Shown: positions 11,183 to 22,439 of the stretch, piece by piece
Numbering within the stretch: position 1 is the first letter of the stretch
Layout of the letters: the number at the start of each line of letters is the position of its first letter
Origin: Panulirus ornatus
Taxonomy: Eukaryota; Arthropoda; Malacostraca; Decapoda; Palinuridae
Assembly (NCBI RefSeq): GCF_036320965.1
Contig: NC_092235.1
Location: forward strand, 2,478,028 to 2,542,027
Length of the DNA stretch: 64,000 bases
Direction of reading: 5' to 3'
The notes under the pieces: generated by a model
What the model was told of the DNA's origin: nothing
Database searches by the model: none
The model's input: only the letters and a program-made list of their open reading frames with translations
Program-made: the position numbers and the translations under genes

Positions 11183-12593
11183 TTATATATCATCATGGTT
11201 CATCATGTCCTCACACATGTCACGTTTGTGCTCACCTGACCCACCACAATCACCTGCAATGATCCAGCACTGATCCACCATCACATGGGGATCCCAGTGT
11301 CCCAGGTATGGGTATCCCAGTGTCCCAGGTATGGGTATCCCAGTGTCCCAGGTATGGGTGTCCCAGTGTCCCAGGTATGGGTATCCCAGTGTCCCAGGTA
11401 TGGGTATCCCAGTGTCCCAGGTATGTGTATCCCAGTGTCCCAGGTATGGGTATCCCAGTGTCCCAGGTATGGGTATCCAAGTGTCCCAGGTATGGGTATC
11501 CCAGTGTCCCAGGTATGGGTATCCCAGTGTCCCAGGTATGGGTATCCCAGTGTCCCAGGTATGGGTATCCCAGTGTCCCAGGTATGGGTATCCCAGTGTC
11601 CCAGGTATGGGTATCCAAGTGTCCCAGGTATGGGTATCCCAGTGTCCCAGGTATGGGTATCCCAGTGTCCCAGGTATGGGTATCCCAGTGTCCCAGGTAT
11701 GGGTATCCCAGTGTCCCAGGTATGGGTATCCCAGTGTCCCAGGTATGGGTATCCCAGTGTCCCAGGTATGGGTATCCAAGTGTCCCAGGTATGGGTATCC
11801 CAGTGTCCCAGGTATGGGTATCCCAGTGTCCCAGGTATGGGTATCCCAGTGTCCCAGGTATGGGTATCCCAGTGTCCCCGGGATCTTTCTTCCATGGTTC
11901 TTAAATCTTGGTGGAATGGTTGAGCCAGTTCCTCACTTAGGTTGTCTGGCCAAGTGGGTGTGGAGGTAATGCACTTTGATGTTCATTTTACAGCCAAGTT
12001 GAGGGAAAGAAGATGGCAGGTTCTCCACTAGTTCAGGGTAGTTATCTGCTTTATGGTGACCAAGACAATTCCTTACAACCACAGTGAACGAAGACCATGC
12101 CTCTGCCTCAACATTGGTCATTGAATCTTGGAAATGTGGGTCTTTCATGAGTTCCATGATTTGTGACCCGTCGACAATACCTGCCTTCACCTTCTCCATG
12201 ATCAGCGCTGGACATTTTCTGCCTGTGTAGTCAAAGCAGAGTGTCCTTCTTTGTTCCAAACCTTCACAAACTGTTTCATTAAACCTAGTTTGATGTGCAG
12301 TGGTGGTACAGTGATCTTATCTCTGTCAACCAAGGGTTCTGCCATGACATTCTTGTCTCCAACCAACATGTTTTCTCTCAGAGACCATTGTTTTCTCAGC
12401 CAGTGCTCATCCTCAGCTCTACTATCCCAGAGACAGATAAAGCTGGGCTACTTGTTGTACCCACTCTGCTGACCCAGGAGAAAAGTCACCATCTTAAGAT
12501 CCACACACATTAACCATTGGTCATGGTGGTATGATATCTTGTGTAAGACCAGCACGATTGTGTCCTGCTGTTCACTCATCATAGTTGAACCAC
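11183..12593 (-). pseudogene. Conserved arthropod repeat-protein, broken copy, left arm
   Basis: Part of an uncharacterised protein family that I recall as multicopy in aphid, spider and decapod genomes. Readable pieces (minus strand) include MEQRRTLCFDYTGRKCPALI (from 12259), IVDGSQIMELMKDPHFQDSM, CLGHHKADNYPELVENL and, past a frameshift, PFHQDLRTMEERSRGHWD. The 23-bp minisatellite then interrupts, and HVMVDQCW plus a short tail end near 11183. The 5' end is cut by the N gap at 12594. Several frameshifts make it nonfunctional. Confidence 0.7.
11285..11880. repeat. 23-bp minisatellite inside a broken gene, left arm
   Basis: About 26 units of GGGTATCCCAGTGTCCCAGGTAT (23 bp, split here as GGGTATCCCAG + TGTCCCAGGTAT). 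23 is not divisible by 3, so three units give a 23-residue period and all frames stay open. Variants such as CCAAG for CCCAG recur. On the minus strand it sits inside the WD...MVDQCW part of the repeat-protein pseudogene. Confidence 0.97.
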
Positions 12594-12693
12594 NNNNNNN
12601 NNNNNNNNNNNNNNNNNNNNNNNNNNNNNNNNNNNNNNNNNNNNNNNNNNNNNNNNNNNNNNNNNNNNNNNNNNNNNNNNNNNNNNNNNNNNN
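12594..12693. other. Assembly gap, 100 N
   Basis: A run of exactly 100 N, the usual placeholder for a scaffold join of unknown size. Homology between the two inverted arms stops on its left edge. Confidence 0.98.
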
Positions 12694-13325
12694 TATATCA
12701 CTCTGATGTCTTCCCTGTTTGCTCAGTAATTGAACTTTTGATAGTTTTATGCAATATATATCATGCTCTTAAGTTGGTTTACGGAACTCAAGTGTGTACT
12801 TGGCATTCAGGTGAGATGATAGGCAATTCAATATCAAACATGTAACTACTATTAGGTATACTCGAGTTAGAGTATAATGGACATCAAACGCCAGGGAGGA
12901 GCCTCCGCCACCCTGAGTGTCCACTACAGTTCCCAGTTACGTCATGGTCAATATGCCAGCACTCACCAGGTCTCCAACCTTATCAGGAGCTGACCACTCT
13001 CTCTGTGTCTGGCATCACAACGTTGATGGATTCATATCGTCTTTGTCTTGATGTTACTTTGAACTCTTTATAAGGAGATCAGCATATGTTTATTTGGAAC
13101 TTGTGGTAGTGGTAAATACGTCCATCCATTCCTCCGCACCAAAAGGAATATATGTATTACTACAACCGGTTTTCATACGACATTTGGACCCCTTATCTAA
13201 GGGTTCCTGCAGCTTCAAGGTTGCTTTGCACTCAGTAGCAGGGACACGATGGACTCCTTTGAAGATAAAATGTTTTCGTGAGACTGTACTGTTTCGTTAA
13301 GCGACGATGACACATATCTTCGCTA
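12694..13325. other. No recognisable gene
   Basis: Complex sequence after the gap. A 38-codon ATG frame (12876-12992) exists but has no supporting signal. Nothing else is supportable. Confidence 0.6.
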
Positions 13326-14865
13326 ATAATACTAATACTAATAATAATAATGTAATTATGATAAATTGTACTGTACTATAATAATAATGAGATAATAAAA
13401 TTGATGATAATAATTGTAAAAATAATTATGTAATCATAATAAATTGTACTATACTATAATGATAATAAAATAATAAAATTGATGATAATAATAATAGTAA
13501 TGATAATGATGTAATTATAATAAATAGTACTGTACTATAATAATAATGAAATAATGAAATTGATGATAATAATAATAGTAATGATAATGATGTAATTACA
13601 ATAAATAGTACTGCACTATAATAATAATGAAATAATGAAATTGATGATAATAATAATAGTAATGATAATGATGTAATTATAATAAATAGTACTGCACTAT
13701 AATAATAATGAAAAAATGAAATTGATGATAATAATAATAGTAATGATAATGATGTAATTATAATAAATAGTACTGTACTATAATAATAATGAAATAATGA
13801 AATTGATGATAATAATAATAGTAATGATAATGATGTAATTACAATAAATAGTACTGCACTATAATAATAATGAAATAATGAAATTGATGATAATAATAAT
13901 AGTGATGATAATGATGTAATTATAATAAATAGTACTGTACTATAATAATAGTGAAATAATGAAATTGATGATAATAATAATAGTAATGATAATGATGTAA
14001 TTACAATAAATAGTACTGCACTATAATAATAATGAAATAATGAAATTGATGATAATGATAATAGTAATGATAATGATGTAATTATAATAAATAGTACTGC
14101 ACTATAATAATAATGAAATAATGAAATTGATGATAATAATAATAGTAATGATAATGATGTAATTATAATAAATAGTACTGCACTATAATAATAATGAAAT
14201 AATGAAATTGATGATAATAATAATAGTGGTGATAATGATGTAATTATAATAAATAGTACTGCACTATAATAATAATGAAATAATGAAATTGATGATAATA
14301 ATAATAGTAATGATAATGATGTAATTATAATAAATAGTACTGCACTATAATAATAATGAAATAATGAAATTGATGATAATAATAATAGTAATGATAATGA
14401 TGTAATTATAATAAATAGTACTGCACTATAATAATAATGAAATAATGAAATTGATGATAATGATAATAGTGGTGATAATGATGTAATTATAATAAATAGT
14501 ACTGTACTATAATAATAATGAAATAATGAAATTGATGATAATAATAATAGTAATGATAATGATGTAATTATAATAAATAGTACTGCACTATAATGATAAT
14601 GAAATAATGAAATTGATGATAATAATAATAGTGGTGATAATGATGTAATTATAATAAATAGTACTGTACTATGATAATAATGAAATAATGAAATTGATGA
14701 TAATAATAATAGTAATGATAATGATGTAATTATAATAAATAGTACTGCACTATAATAATAATGAAATAATGAAATTGATGATAATAATAATAGTGGTGAT
14801 AATGATGTAATTATAATAAATAGTACTGTACTATAACAATAATTTAATAATGTAATTGATGATAA
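13326..14865. repeat. 81-bp AT-rich satellite
   Basis: About 18 units of 81 bp (for example, ACTGCACTATAATAATAATG recurs every 81 bp). Because 81 is 27 codons, the minus strand stays open for 501 codons with a hydrophobic 27-residue repeat (SISLFHYYYSAVLFIIITSL and onward). Differences between units are mainly transitions (A/G, T/C). The protein reading is most simply a by-product of the period. Confidence 0.95.
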
Positions 14866-14965
14866 TATTCCGCGATATATTCCTGGCAGCCTCTCACGTC
14901 TGCCTCCTCCACCCCAGCAAGACCCACACAACTTTTTTGTCGGAGTCGTTCAGGTCCGTCAACTT

Positions 14966-15030
14966 TTACGTTTTTTTTTTTTCTTTGTCGCTGTCTCCCG
15001 CGTTTGCGAGGTAGCGCAAGGAAACAGACG
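14966..15030 (-). mobile_element. RTE-like LINE 3'-end fragment
   Basis: T-run followed by the family 3' core TCGCTGTCTCCCGCGTTTGC and GAGGTAGCGCAAGGAAACAG, in reverse orientation. Only the last 60 bp are present. Confidence 0.8.
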
Positions 15031-15206
15031 ATATCAATTATAATAAGCTATATTTTGCTCGCTGCTTGGCGATCATGTTTCAACAATTATAGGTTATATG
15101 TTTCACGCTGTTTGGTGATCATGTTTCAACACTTATAAGTTGCATGTTTCATGCTCAGCCTCTTCTCAGCCTGCTCAGACTCACTCCTTAGTGCTTGAAG
15201 TAGCTT

Positions 15207-15975
15207 TTATCTACTACGATATATTTGTAGAACCATCTGGAAAGCATCTCTATCAGCCCTATCATGTGCCTTCGCTAGATCCACAATCATGAGAAGCAAG
15301 TGTTTTGGGAGCAGCTGAATGAGTGTATTAGTGGTTTTGATGCACAATACCGGGTTATAGTGATGGGTGATTTGAATGCAAAGGTGAGTAATGTGGCAGT
15401 TGAGGGAATAATTGGTATACATGGGATACACACACAGACATATACATTCCTTCACACTCAGACTCTAGCTGTCATGTATAATGCACCGAAACCACTGCTC
15501 CCTTTCCACATCCAGGCTCCAGAAAACTTTCTATGGTTAATCCCAGACGTTTCAAATGCCCTGGTTCAATCCACTGACAGCACGTCGACCCCGGTATACC
15601 GCTTCGTTCCAATTCACTCTACTCCTTGCAAGCCTTTTACTCTTCTGCATGTTCAGGCCCCGATCGCTCAAAATGTTTTTCACTCCATCTTTCCACCTCC
15701 AATTTGGTCTCCCACTTCTCGTTCCCTCCACCTCTGACACATATGTCCTCTTTGTCAATCTTTCCTCACTCATTCTCTCCATGTGACCGAACCATTTCAA
15801 AACACCTTCTTCTGCTCTCTCAACCACACTATCTTTATTACCACACATCTCTCTTACCCTCACATTACTTACTCGATCAAGCCACCTCACACCACATATT
15901 GTCCTCAAACATCTCATTTCCAGCACATCCACCCTCCTCCGCACAACTCTAACTATAGCCCACGCCTCGCAACCA
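15207..15975. mobile_element. Rearranged RTE-like LINE fragments
   Basis: Three pieces of one LINE family are mixed in orientation: an RT motif-A piece on the minus strand (15216-15297, DLAKAHDRADRDAF), an endonuclease piece on the plus strand (15297-15424, MGDLNAKVSNVAVEG), and the C-terminal piece with 3' UTR on the minus strand (15440-15975). The inverted order fits 5' inversion during integration or later breakage. An ATT/ATC-rich microsatellite (15976-16130) follows. Confidence 0.75.
15552..15944 (-). pseudogene. RTE-like LINE ORF2 C-terminal fragment
   Basis: Translation begins [19 protein letters not shown] and contains the family's C-terminal signature [14 protein letters not shown], then [14 protein letters not shown], and reads on without the stop used by the other copies. 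No RT catalytic motif is included, so it has no activity. Confidence 0.8.
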
Positions 15976-16434
15976 TATTATTATTGTTGTTATTATCATT
16001 ATCATCATTATTATCATGTATCATTATTATCATCATTATGATTATCATTATCACTATTATGATAATTGTTACTATCATTAATATCATTATCATGGTCATT
16101 ATGATTACTATAATCATTAAGTATAATATGATATCTGTTACTGAAGGATACGGTATGCTGGTTATCAAGTGGGAAGTTAGATATGGTATGGATTGTCATT
16201 TCACATGTAGGTTAGTAGGAAATATATTGTGTACCTAACGTGTGTTGTTGGGCATTATAATCGTCCGATAATGATAATGATTAAATCTTATTTCCTGCTC
16301 TTCTCAGTTTTAAAACCAGATACATGAAATATCTTCCGTTGACAATTTTTTTATCTAGAGTTCGGTATGTACATGTGTGGTCTTAAGATTTAGGTGACTA
16401 AGTATTGCAATTCACTGGCAGGTGTGGTGTGCAT

Positions 16435-16566
16435 TATCACCGAGCCTGAGTCTCAAAGATCAAGGTCATGGGTTCGAGTCTCCAACATTCAGTACGTTCA
16501 TCCAACGTTATAGTGAAGATCTTGACGATAAATTAGGATTTTGACATTATCTGAAAGCGTTGGGTC
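16435..16566 (+). mobile_element. tRNA-derived SINE-like fragment
   Basis: A degenerate tRNA half with a recognisable pol III B box (GGTTCGAGTCT at 16471-16481) is followed at 16483 by an 84-bp tail that also occurs after the tRNA gene at 34868 (tail 34987-35070, about 80% identical). A tRNA-like head plus a shared tail at two loci is the layout of a SINE. Confidence 0.5.
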
Positions 16567-16739
16567 AAAGATCAGTGATTTTAAGAGTTTAGTGAGATAG
16601 TATTGAAGTGGAGAGTGTAGTGGCTGAGGCCAAGAACCAGTGGTGTCCAGTGAGTACTGAAGATGATGACCCTTGTCCTGCCCCATTAGGTCAGGTCAAA
16701 TGGCACTTAGCGAGGTAACGAGTTAGAGTCAAGAACAGA

Positions 16740-17205
16740 GGCAAGTATTTTGGGAGCAAGTGAGTGAGTGTGTCAGCAGTTATGATGTAAGAGACCAGGT
16801 ATTAGTGATGGTGATTTAAATGTGAAGGTAAGTAATGTGGCAGTGGAGGGTATAACTGAGGTGCATGGAAATGGTGAACAACTTGTGTTGTGTGTGTGTA
16901 AAGGACTGGTGATTGGGAATACCTGGTTTGTAAAATGTGATATACATAAATATACGTATGTGAGTAGGAGAGATGGTCAGCGGGCATTACTGGATTACAT
17001 GTTAATTGAAAGGCGTGTAAAAGAAGGACTTTTGGATGTAAATGTGCTGATAGGGGCTGCTAGAGGCGACAGTGGAGACGACAGTGAAAATCTGAAGAGG
17101 TTTTCGAAAAAGAAGAGAATGGCGAGAGGAAGTGAACTTGGAAAAGAGACTTGTGTGAAGAAATACCAAGAGAGATTGAGTGCCACATACACTCTTACTG
17201 TGTAG
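16740..17205 (+). pseudogene. RTE-like LINE endonuclease fragment
   Basis: Reads DLNVKVSNVAVEGITEVHG, then GNTWFVKCDIHKYTYVSRRD, ALLDYMLIERRVK and LLDVNVLIGAARGDSGDD: the middle and end of an AP-type endonuclease of the RTE-like family. Stops lie in the first 80 bp, and the catalytic SDH near the end is altered to SGD. 17210-17755 shows no gene. Confidence 0.65.
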
Positions 17206-17756
17206 AGATGACATAAAAATGTTGATGAACAGAGGAGTTGGGATATGACATGAAAAAGTTGGAGAATAAATGAAGGAAAGATTGAGATATACAGATGACT
17301 GGCGGGCCTCCATGATGGTTGTCAATCTAGCCAGCTGGGTTATTATTTATAAGTTGTGTTTAGTTGTAGGTCCAAGTTTGTTGTCAGGATATAATGTTGA
17401 CTGCCAGTGAGTACCTGGCTGGCGCGGGTGCCACAAGGCTGGGTCAAGTGTAGTGTAAGTGTGGTCTAGGGATGGTGTGTGTACCACTTGTAGATGATGG
17501 GCCGCATCATGACCTGCCCGTTATAACATCTTGACCAACACCTGCTGCTGCTACACTTGCAACTCTCCTTTTTTAAGACCGTTTTTATGCTTCATGTAAC
17601 TTTGTCTTTTTTAAATTATTCTAAAGCTATAACTAGAAAATTATTTTTAATATGTAGTTTCTGTGAAAATATACTCTGAAAGCACATCGCTGTCGTCTTC
17701 CAGGCATTGCCCATCTGATACAATAATTGGTGGCAGGTGACAGTTGATATAGAGTG

Positions 17757-20700
17757 GTTGAGGCCAGTGTGACCACGTGGGGTTTGTAACTGGCTGAGGC
17801 CAGCGTGACCACGTGGGGCTTGTGACTAGTTGAGGCCAGCGTGACCACGTGGGCCTTGTGACTGGTTGAGGTCAGCGTGATCATATGGGGCTTGTGACTG
17901 GTTGAGGCCAGCGTGACCACTGGTGCTTGTGACTGGTTAAGGCCAGTGTGACCAGGTGGGGCTTGTGACTGGTTGAGGCATGCGTGACCACGTGGGGCTT
18001 GTGACTGGTTGAGGTCAGCGTGACCATGTGGGCCTTGTGACTGGTTGAGGCCAGCGTGACCATGTGGGGCTTGTGACTGGTTGAGGCCAGCGTGACCACT
18101 GGGGCTTGTGACTGGTTAAGGCCAGTGTGACCAGGTGGGGCTTGTGACTGGTTAAGGCCAGTGTGACCAGGTGGGGCTTGTGACTAGTTGAGGTCAGCGT
18201 GACCATGTGGGGCTTGTGACTGGTTGAGGTCAGCGTGACCATGTGGGGCTTGTGACTGGTTGTGGCCTGCGTGACCACGTGGGGCTTGTGACTGGTTGAG
18301 GTCAGCGTGACCATGTGGGGCTTGTGACTGGTTGAGGCCAGCGTGACAACGTGGGGTTGTGACTGGTTGAGGCCAGCGTGACCAAGTGGCGCTTGTGATT
18401 GGTTGAGGCCAGCGTGACCACGTGGGCCTTGCGACTGGTTGAGACCAGCGTGACCATGTGGGGCTGTGACTGGTTGAGGCCAGCGTGACAACGTGGGGTT
18501 GTGACTGGTTGAGGCCAGCTTGACCAAGTGGCGCTTGTGATTGGTTGAGACCAGATTGACCATGGTGAGGGGGAGGTTGTAACTGGTTTAGGCCAGCGTG
18601 ACCACGTGGGGCTTGTGACTGGTTAAGGCCAGCGTGACCACGCGGAGCTTTTGACCAGTTGAGGGCAGCATGACCACATAGGTATGTGACTGGCTGTGGC
18701 CAGCGTGACCACGTGGGGTTGTGACTGCTTGTGGCCAGCGTGACCACATAAGTTTGTGACTTGTTGAAGCCAGTGTGACCACGTTGGGTTGTGACTGGTT
18801 GAGGCTAGCGTGACCACGAGGGGTTGTGACTGGTTGAGGCCAGTGTGACCACGTGGGGTTGTGACTGGTTGAGGCTAGCGTGACCATGTGGGGTTGTGAC
18901 TGGTTGAGGCCAGCGTGACCACGTGGGGCTTATGACTGGTTGAGTTCAGCGTGACCACGAGAGGCTTGTGACTGGTTGAGGCCAGGGAGACCACGTAGGA
19001 ATTGTGACTGTCTGAGCTCAGTGTGATCACGTGGGGCTTGTGACTGGTTGAGGCCAGCGTGACCACGTGAGGTTGTGACTGGATAAGGCCAGCGTGACCA
19101 CGTGGGGTTGTGACTGGTTGAGGCCAGCGTGACCAGGTAGGGTTGTGACTGGTTGAGGCCAGCGTGACAACGTGGGGTTGTGACTGGTTGAGGCCAGCGT
19201 GACCAAGTGGCGCTTGTGATTGGTTGAGGCCAGCGTGACCACGTTGTCCTTGCGACTGGTTGAGGCCAGCGTGACCATGTGGGGCTGTGACTGGTTGAGG
19301 CCAGCTTGACCAAGTGGCGCTTGTGATTGGTTGAGACCAGATTGACCACGGGGAGGGGGAGGTTGTAACTGGTTGAGGCCAGCGTGACCACGTGGGGCTT
19401 GTGACTGGTTGAGGCCAGTGTGACCACTGGGGTTGTGACTGGTTTAGTCCAGCGTAACCACGGGGGCTTGTGACTGGTCTTAATAAGGCCAGTGTGACCA
19501 CGTGGGGCTTGTGATTGGTTAAGGCCAGCGTGACCACGTGGGGCTTTTGACTGGTTAAGGCCAGCGTGACCACGTGGGGTTGTGACTGGTTGAGGCCAGC
19601 GTGACCACGGGGGCTTGTGACTGGTCTTAATAAGGCCAGTGTGACCACGTGGGGCTTGTGATTGGTTAAGGCCAGCGTGACCACGTGGGGCTTTTGACTG
19701 GTTAAGGCCAGCGTGACCACGTGGGGTTGTGACTGGTTGAGGCCAGCGTGATCACGCGGAGCTTTTGACCAGTTGAGGACAGCATGACCACATAGGGTTG
19801 TGACTGGTTGAGGCCAGCGTGACCACGTGGGGTTGTGACTGGTTGTGGCCAGCGTGACCACGTGGGGCTTGTGACTGGTTGTGGCCAGCGTGACCACGTG
19901 GGGCTTGTGACTGGTTGTGGCCAGCGTGACCACGTGGGGCTTGTGACTGGTTGTGGCCAGCGTGACCACGTGGGGTTGTGACTGGTTGTGGCCAGCGTGA
20001 CCACGTGGGGTTGTGACTGGTTGTGGCCAGCGTGACCACGTGGGGTTGTGACTGGTTGTGGCCAGCGTGACCACGTGGGGTTTGTGACTGGTTGTGGCCA
20101 GCGTGACCACGAGGGGTTGTGACTGGTTGTGGCCAGCGTGACCACGTGGGGTTGTGACTGGTTGTGGCCAGCGTGACCACGTGGGGCTTGTGACTAGTCG
20201 AGGGCAGCATGACCACATAGGGTTGTGACTTGTTGAGGCCAGCGTGACCACGTAGAGTTGTGACTGGTTGAGGCCAGCGTGACCACGTGCAGTTGTGACT
20301 AGTTGAGGCTAGCGTGACCACTGGGGTTGTGACTGGTTGAGGCCAGAGTGACCACGTGGGGTTGTGACTGGTTGAGGCCAGCGTGACCACGTGGTGCTGT
20401 GACTGGTTAAGGCCAGCATGACCGCATGGTGCTCTGGCTGTTTGAGGCCAGCGTGACCACATAAGTTTGTGACTTGTTGAAGCCAGCGTGACCACGTTGG
20501 GTTGTGACTGGTTGAGGCTAGCGTGACCACGAGGGGTTGTGACTGGTTGAGGCCAGTGTGACCACGTGGGGTTGTGACTGGTTGAGGCTAGCGTGACCAT
20601 GTGGGGTTGTGACTGGTTGAGGCCAGCGTGACCACGTGGGGCTTATGACTGGTTGAGTTCAGCGTGACCACGAGAGGCTTGTGACTGGTTGAGGCCAGGG

Positions 20701-21530
20701 AGACCACGTAGGAATTGTGACTATCTGAGCTCAGTGTGATCACGTGGGGCTTGTGACTGGTTGAGGCCAGCGTGACCACGTGAGGTTGTGACTGGATAAG
20801 GCCAGCGTGACCACGTGGGGTTGTGACTGGTTGAGGCCAGCGTGACCAGGTAGGGTTGTGACTGGTTGAGGCCAGCGTGACCACGTAGGGTTGTGACTGG
20901 TTGAGGCCAGCGTGACCACGTGGGGTTGTGATTGGTTAAGGCCAGCGTGACCACGTGGGGTTGTGACTGGTTGAGGCCAGCGTGACCACGTGGGGTTGTG
21001 ACTGGTTGAGGCCAGCGTGACCACGTGGGGTTGTGACTGGTTGAGGCCAGTGTGACCACTGAGGTTGTGACTGGTTGAGGACAGCGTGACCACGTGGGGT
21101 TGTGACTGGTTAAGGCCAGCGTGACCACGTGGGGTTGTGACTGGTTGATGCCAGCGTGACCACGTGGGGTTGTGACTGGTTGAGGCCAGCGTGACCACGT
21201 GGGGTTGTGACTGGTTGAGGCCAGCGTGACCACGTGGGGTTGTGACTGGTTGAGGCCAGTGTGACCACTGAGGTTGTGACTGGTTGAGGACAGCGTGACC
21301 ACGTGGGGTTGTGACTGGTTAAGGCCAGCGTGACCACGTGGGGTTGTGACTGGTTGATGCCAGCGTGACCACGTGGGGTTGTGACTGGTTGAGGCCAGCG
21401 TGACCACGTGGGGTTGTGACTGGTTGAGGCCAGTGTGACCACTGAGGTTGTGACTGGTTGAGGCCAACGTGACCACGTGGGGTTGTGACTGGTTGAGGCC
21501 ACCGTGACCACGTGGGGTTGTGACTGGGGT
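17757..21530. repeat. 35-bp CACGTG-bearing minisatellite, 3.8 kb
   Basis: About 107 units of roughly 35 bp (core GGTTGTGACTGGTTGAGGCC + AGCGTGACCACGTGG). Most units hold the palindrome CACGTG. Sub-variants are ordered in blocks. A block near 18751-19150 recurs at 20463-20870 (offset about 1,712 bp), one near 18341-18560 recurs at 19162-19345, and a 210-bp block repeats at 21049 and 21258. Long frames in it (TSHNPTWSRWPQPV repeats) are stop-free by composition. Confidence 0.95.
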
Positions 21531-22430
21531 GTTGATGTGTTGTGGTCGGCGTCCACAAGGTCGTTATCTTAGTATTTCAGGAACGGAGGAAGATCCACAG
21601 TGGACGTTTTACAAACACAATGTTGAATCATCACAACTTTTACCGAATCTGATTGAAATCAATGAATGAAATATTTCAAATATGAAAAAATAAGACAAAA
21701 GAAAAAGAATGTTTATCAATTCTTTCATTTTTTTACGATTATCTGAAATAATTGCCAGATTCTCCAACCTTAGTAACATTTTCTCATTGTCTCATGTTGT
21801 CATAAAATCCCTACCTGTCTTTACCATGAATGGAAATGATCAATGAATCATTACATTTACTTTAACTCCAATTGTCTCTTCCATTATTTATATATAATGA
21901 AATTTGTTCATAGAAATTAAAGGTCAGAGGAGGATAGATAGTTCTACTTTTACATGACTAATGGTGTTGTTCTTTGACAATATGCTGTACTGACCTAAGT
22001 TTATACGTATTACAGTAACGATCTGAGAAGTGGATGATATTCCAGGTAAAGGTACAGATTACATCAGTAAACATACCTCTTACATAACTAACCCTGCCTG
22101 CCACCTGTGAGAGAAAGAAACTCTCATGATCTTAATGTGTTCATTTGGAAGGATTCTAATGCCTGGTATCAAGGAAATGATATGCATACTGTAATACAGT
22201 GATCAATATTGTACGTCATAATGTAAGTGGTGTGTGACTAACTATAGCTGTAATATTACCTGTTCATTCTTGCTACTAACACATGACACCAAGTTCTCTG
22301 TTAGTCTTATTACGTACATTAATACACTGTTGTCTTGGCTTTACATCTCTACTAATGATGACACCTAAATCCTTGTCCTGCCTTGATAGTTTTATTTCCA
22401 CATCTTAAGATGATACTGCAGTTTGCCTGC
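21531..22430. other. No recognisable gene
   Basis: AT-rich complex sequence. No motif, repeat or coding frame that I can support. Confidence 0.6.
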
Positions 22431-22439
22431 TATGTGTAC

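Larger units (their letters stand above)
2..12593. repeat. Left arm of giant inverted repeat
   Basis: Read in reverse complement, this stretch matches 42760-55624 in the same order from end to end: the outer promoter-like block, two LINE copies, a conserved putative exon, minisatellites and a broken gene. Identity is about 95% by eye in non-satellite parts, with many small indels. Satellites inside the arms differ in copy number. The arm ends exactly at a 100-N gap (12594), inside a gene that continues on the other arm. Its outer end coincides with the window start, so the true limit cannot be seen. It could be a real inverted duplication or an alternative haplotype placed in reverse. Confidence 0.95.

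Noticed and set aside
11285..11923. Collagen-like or silk-like repeat protein in the 23-bp array
   Set aside because: All six frames give similar repeats; the array sits in a frameshifted pseudogene.
13426..14931. 501-codon multi-pass membrane-like protein
   Set aside because: 81-bp satellite with period divisible by three; hydrophobicity follows from AT-rich codons.
18875..20251. 458-codon frame with TSHNPTWSRWPQPV-type repeats
   Set aside because: 35-bp satellite read through; three frames are similarly open and unit length changes shift the frame without selection.
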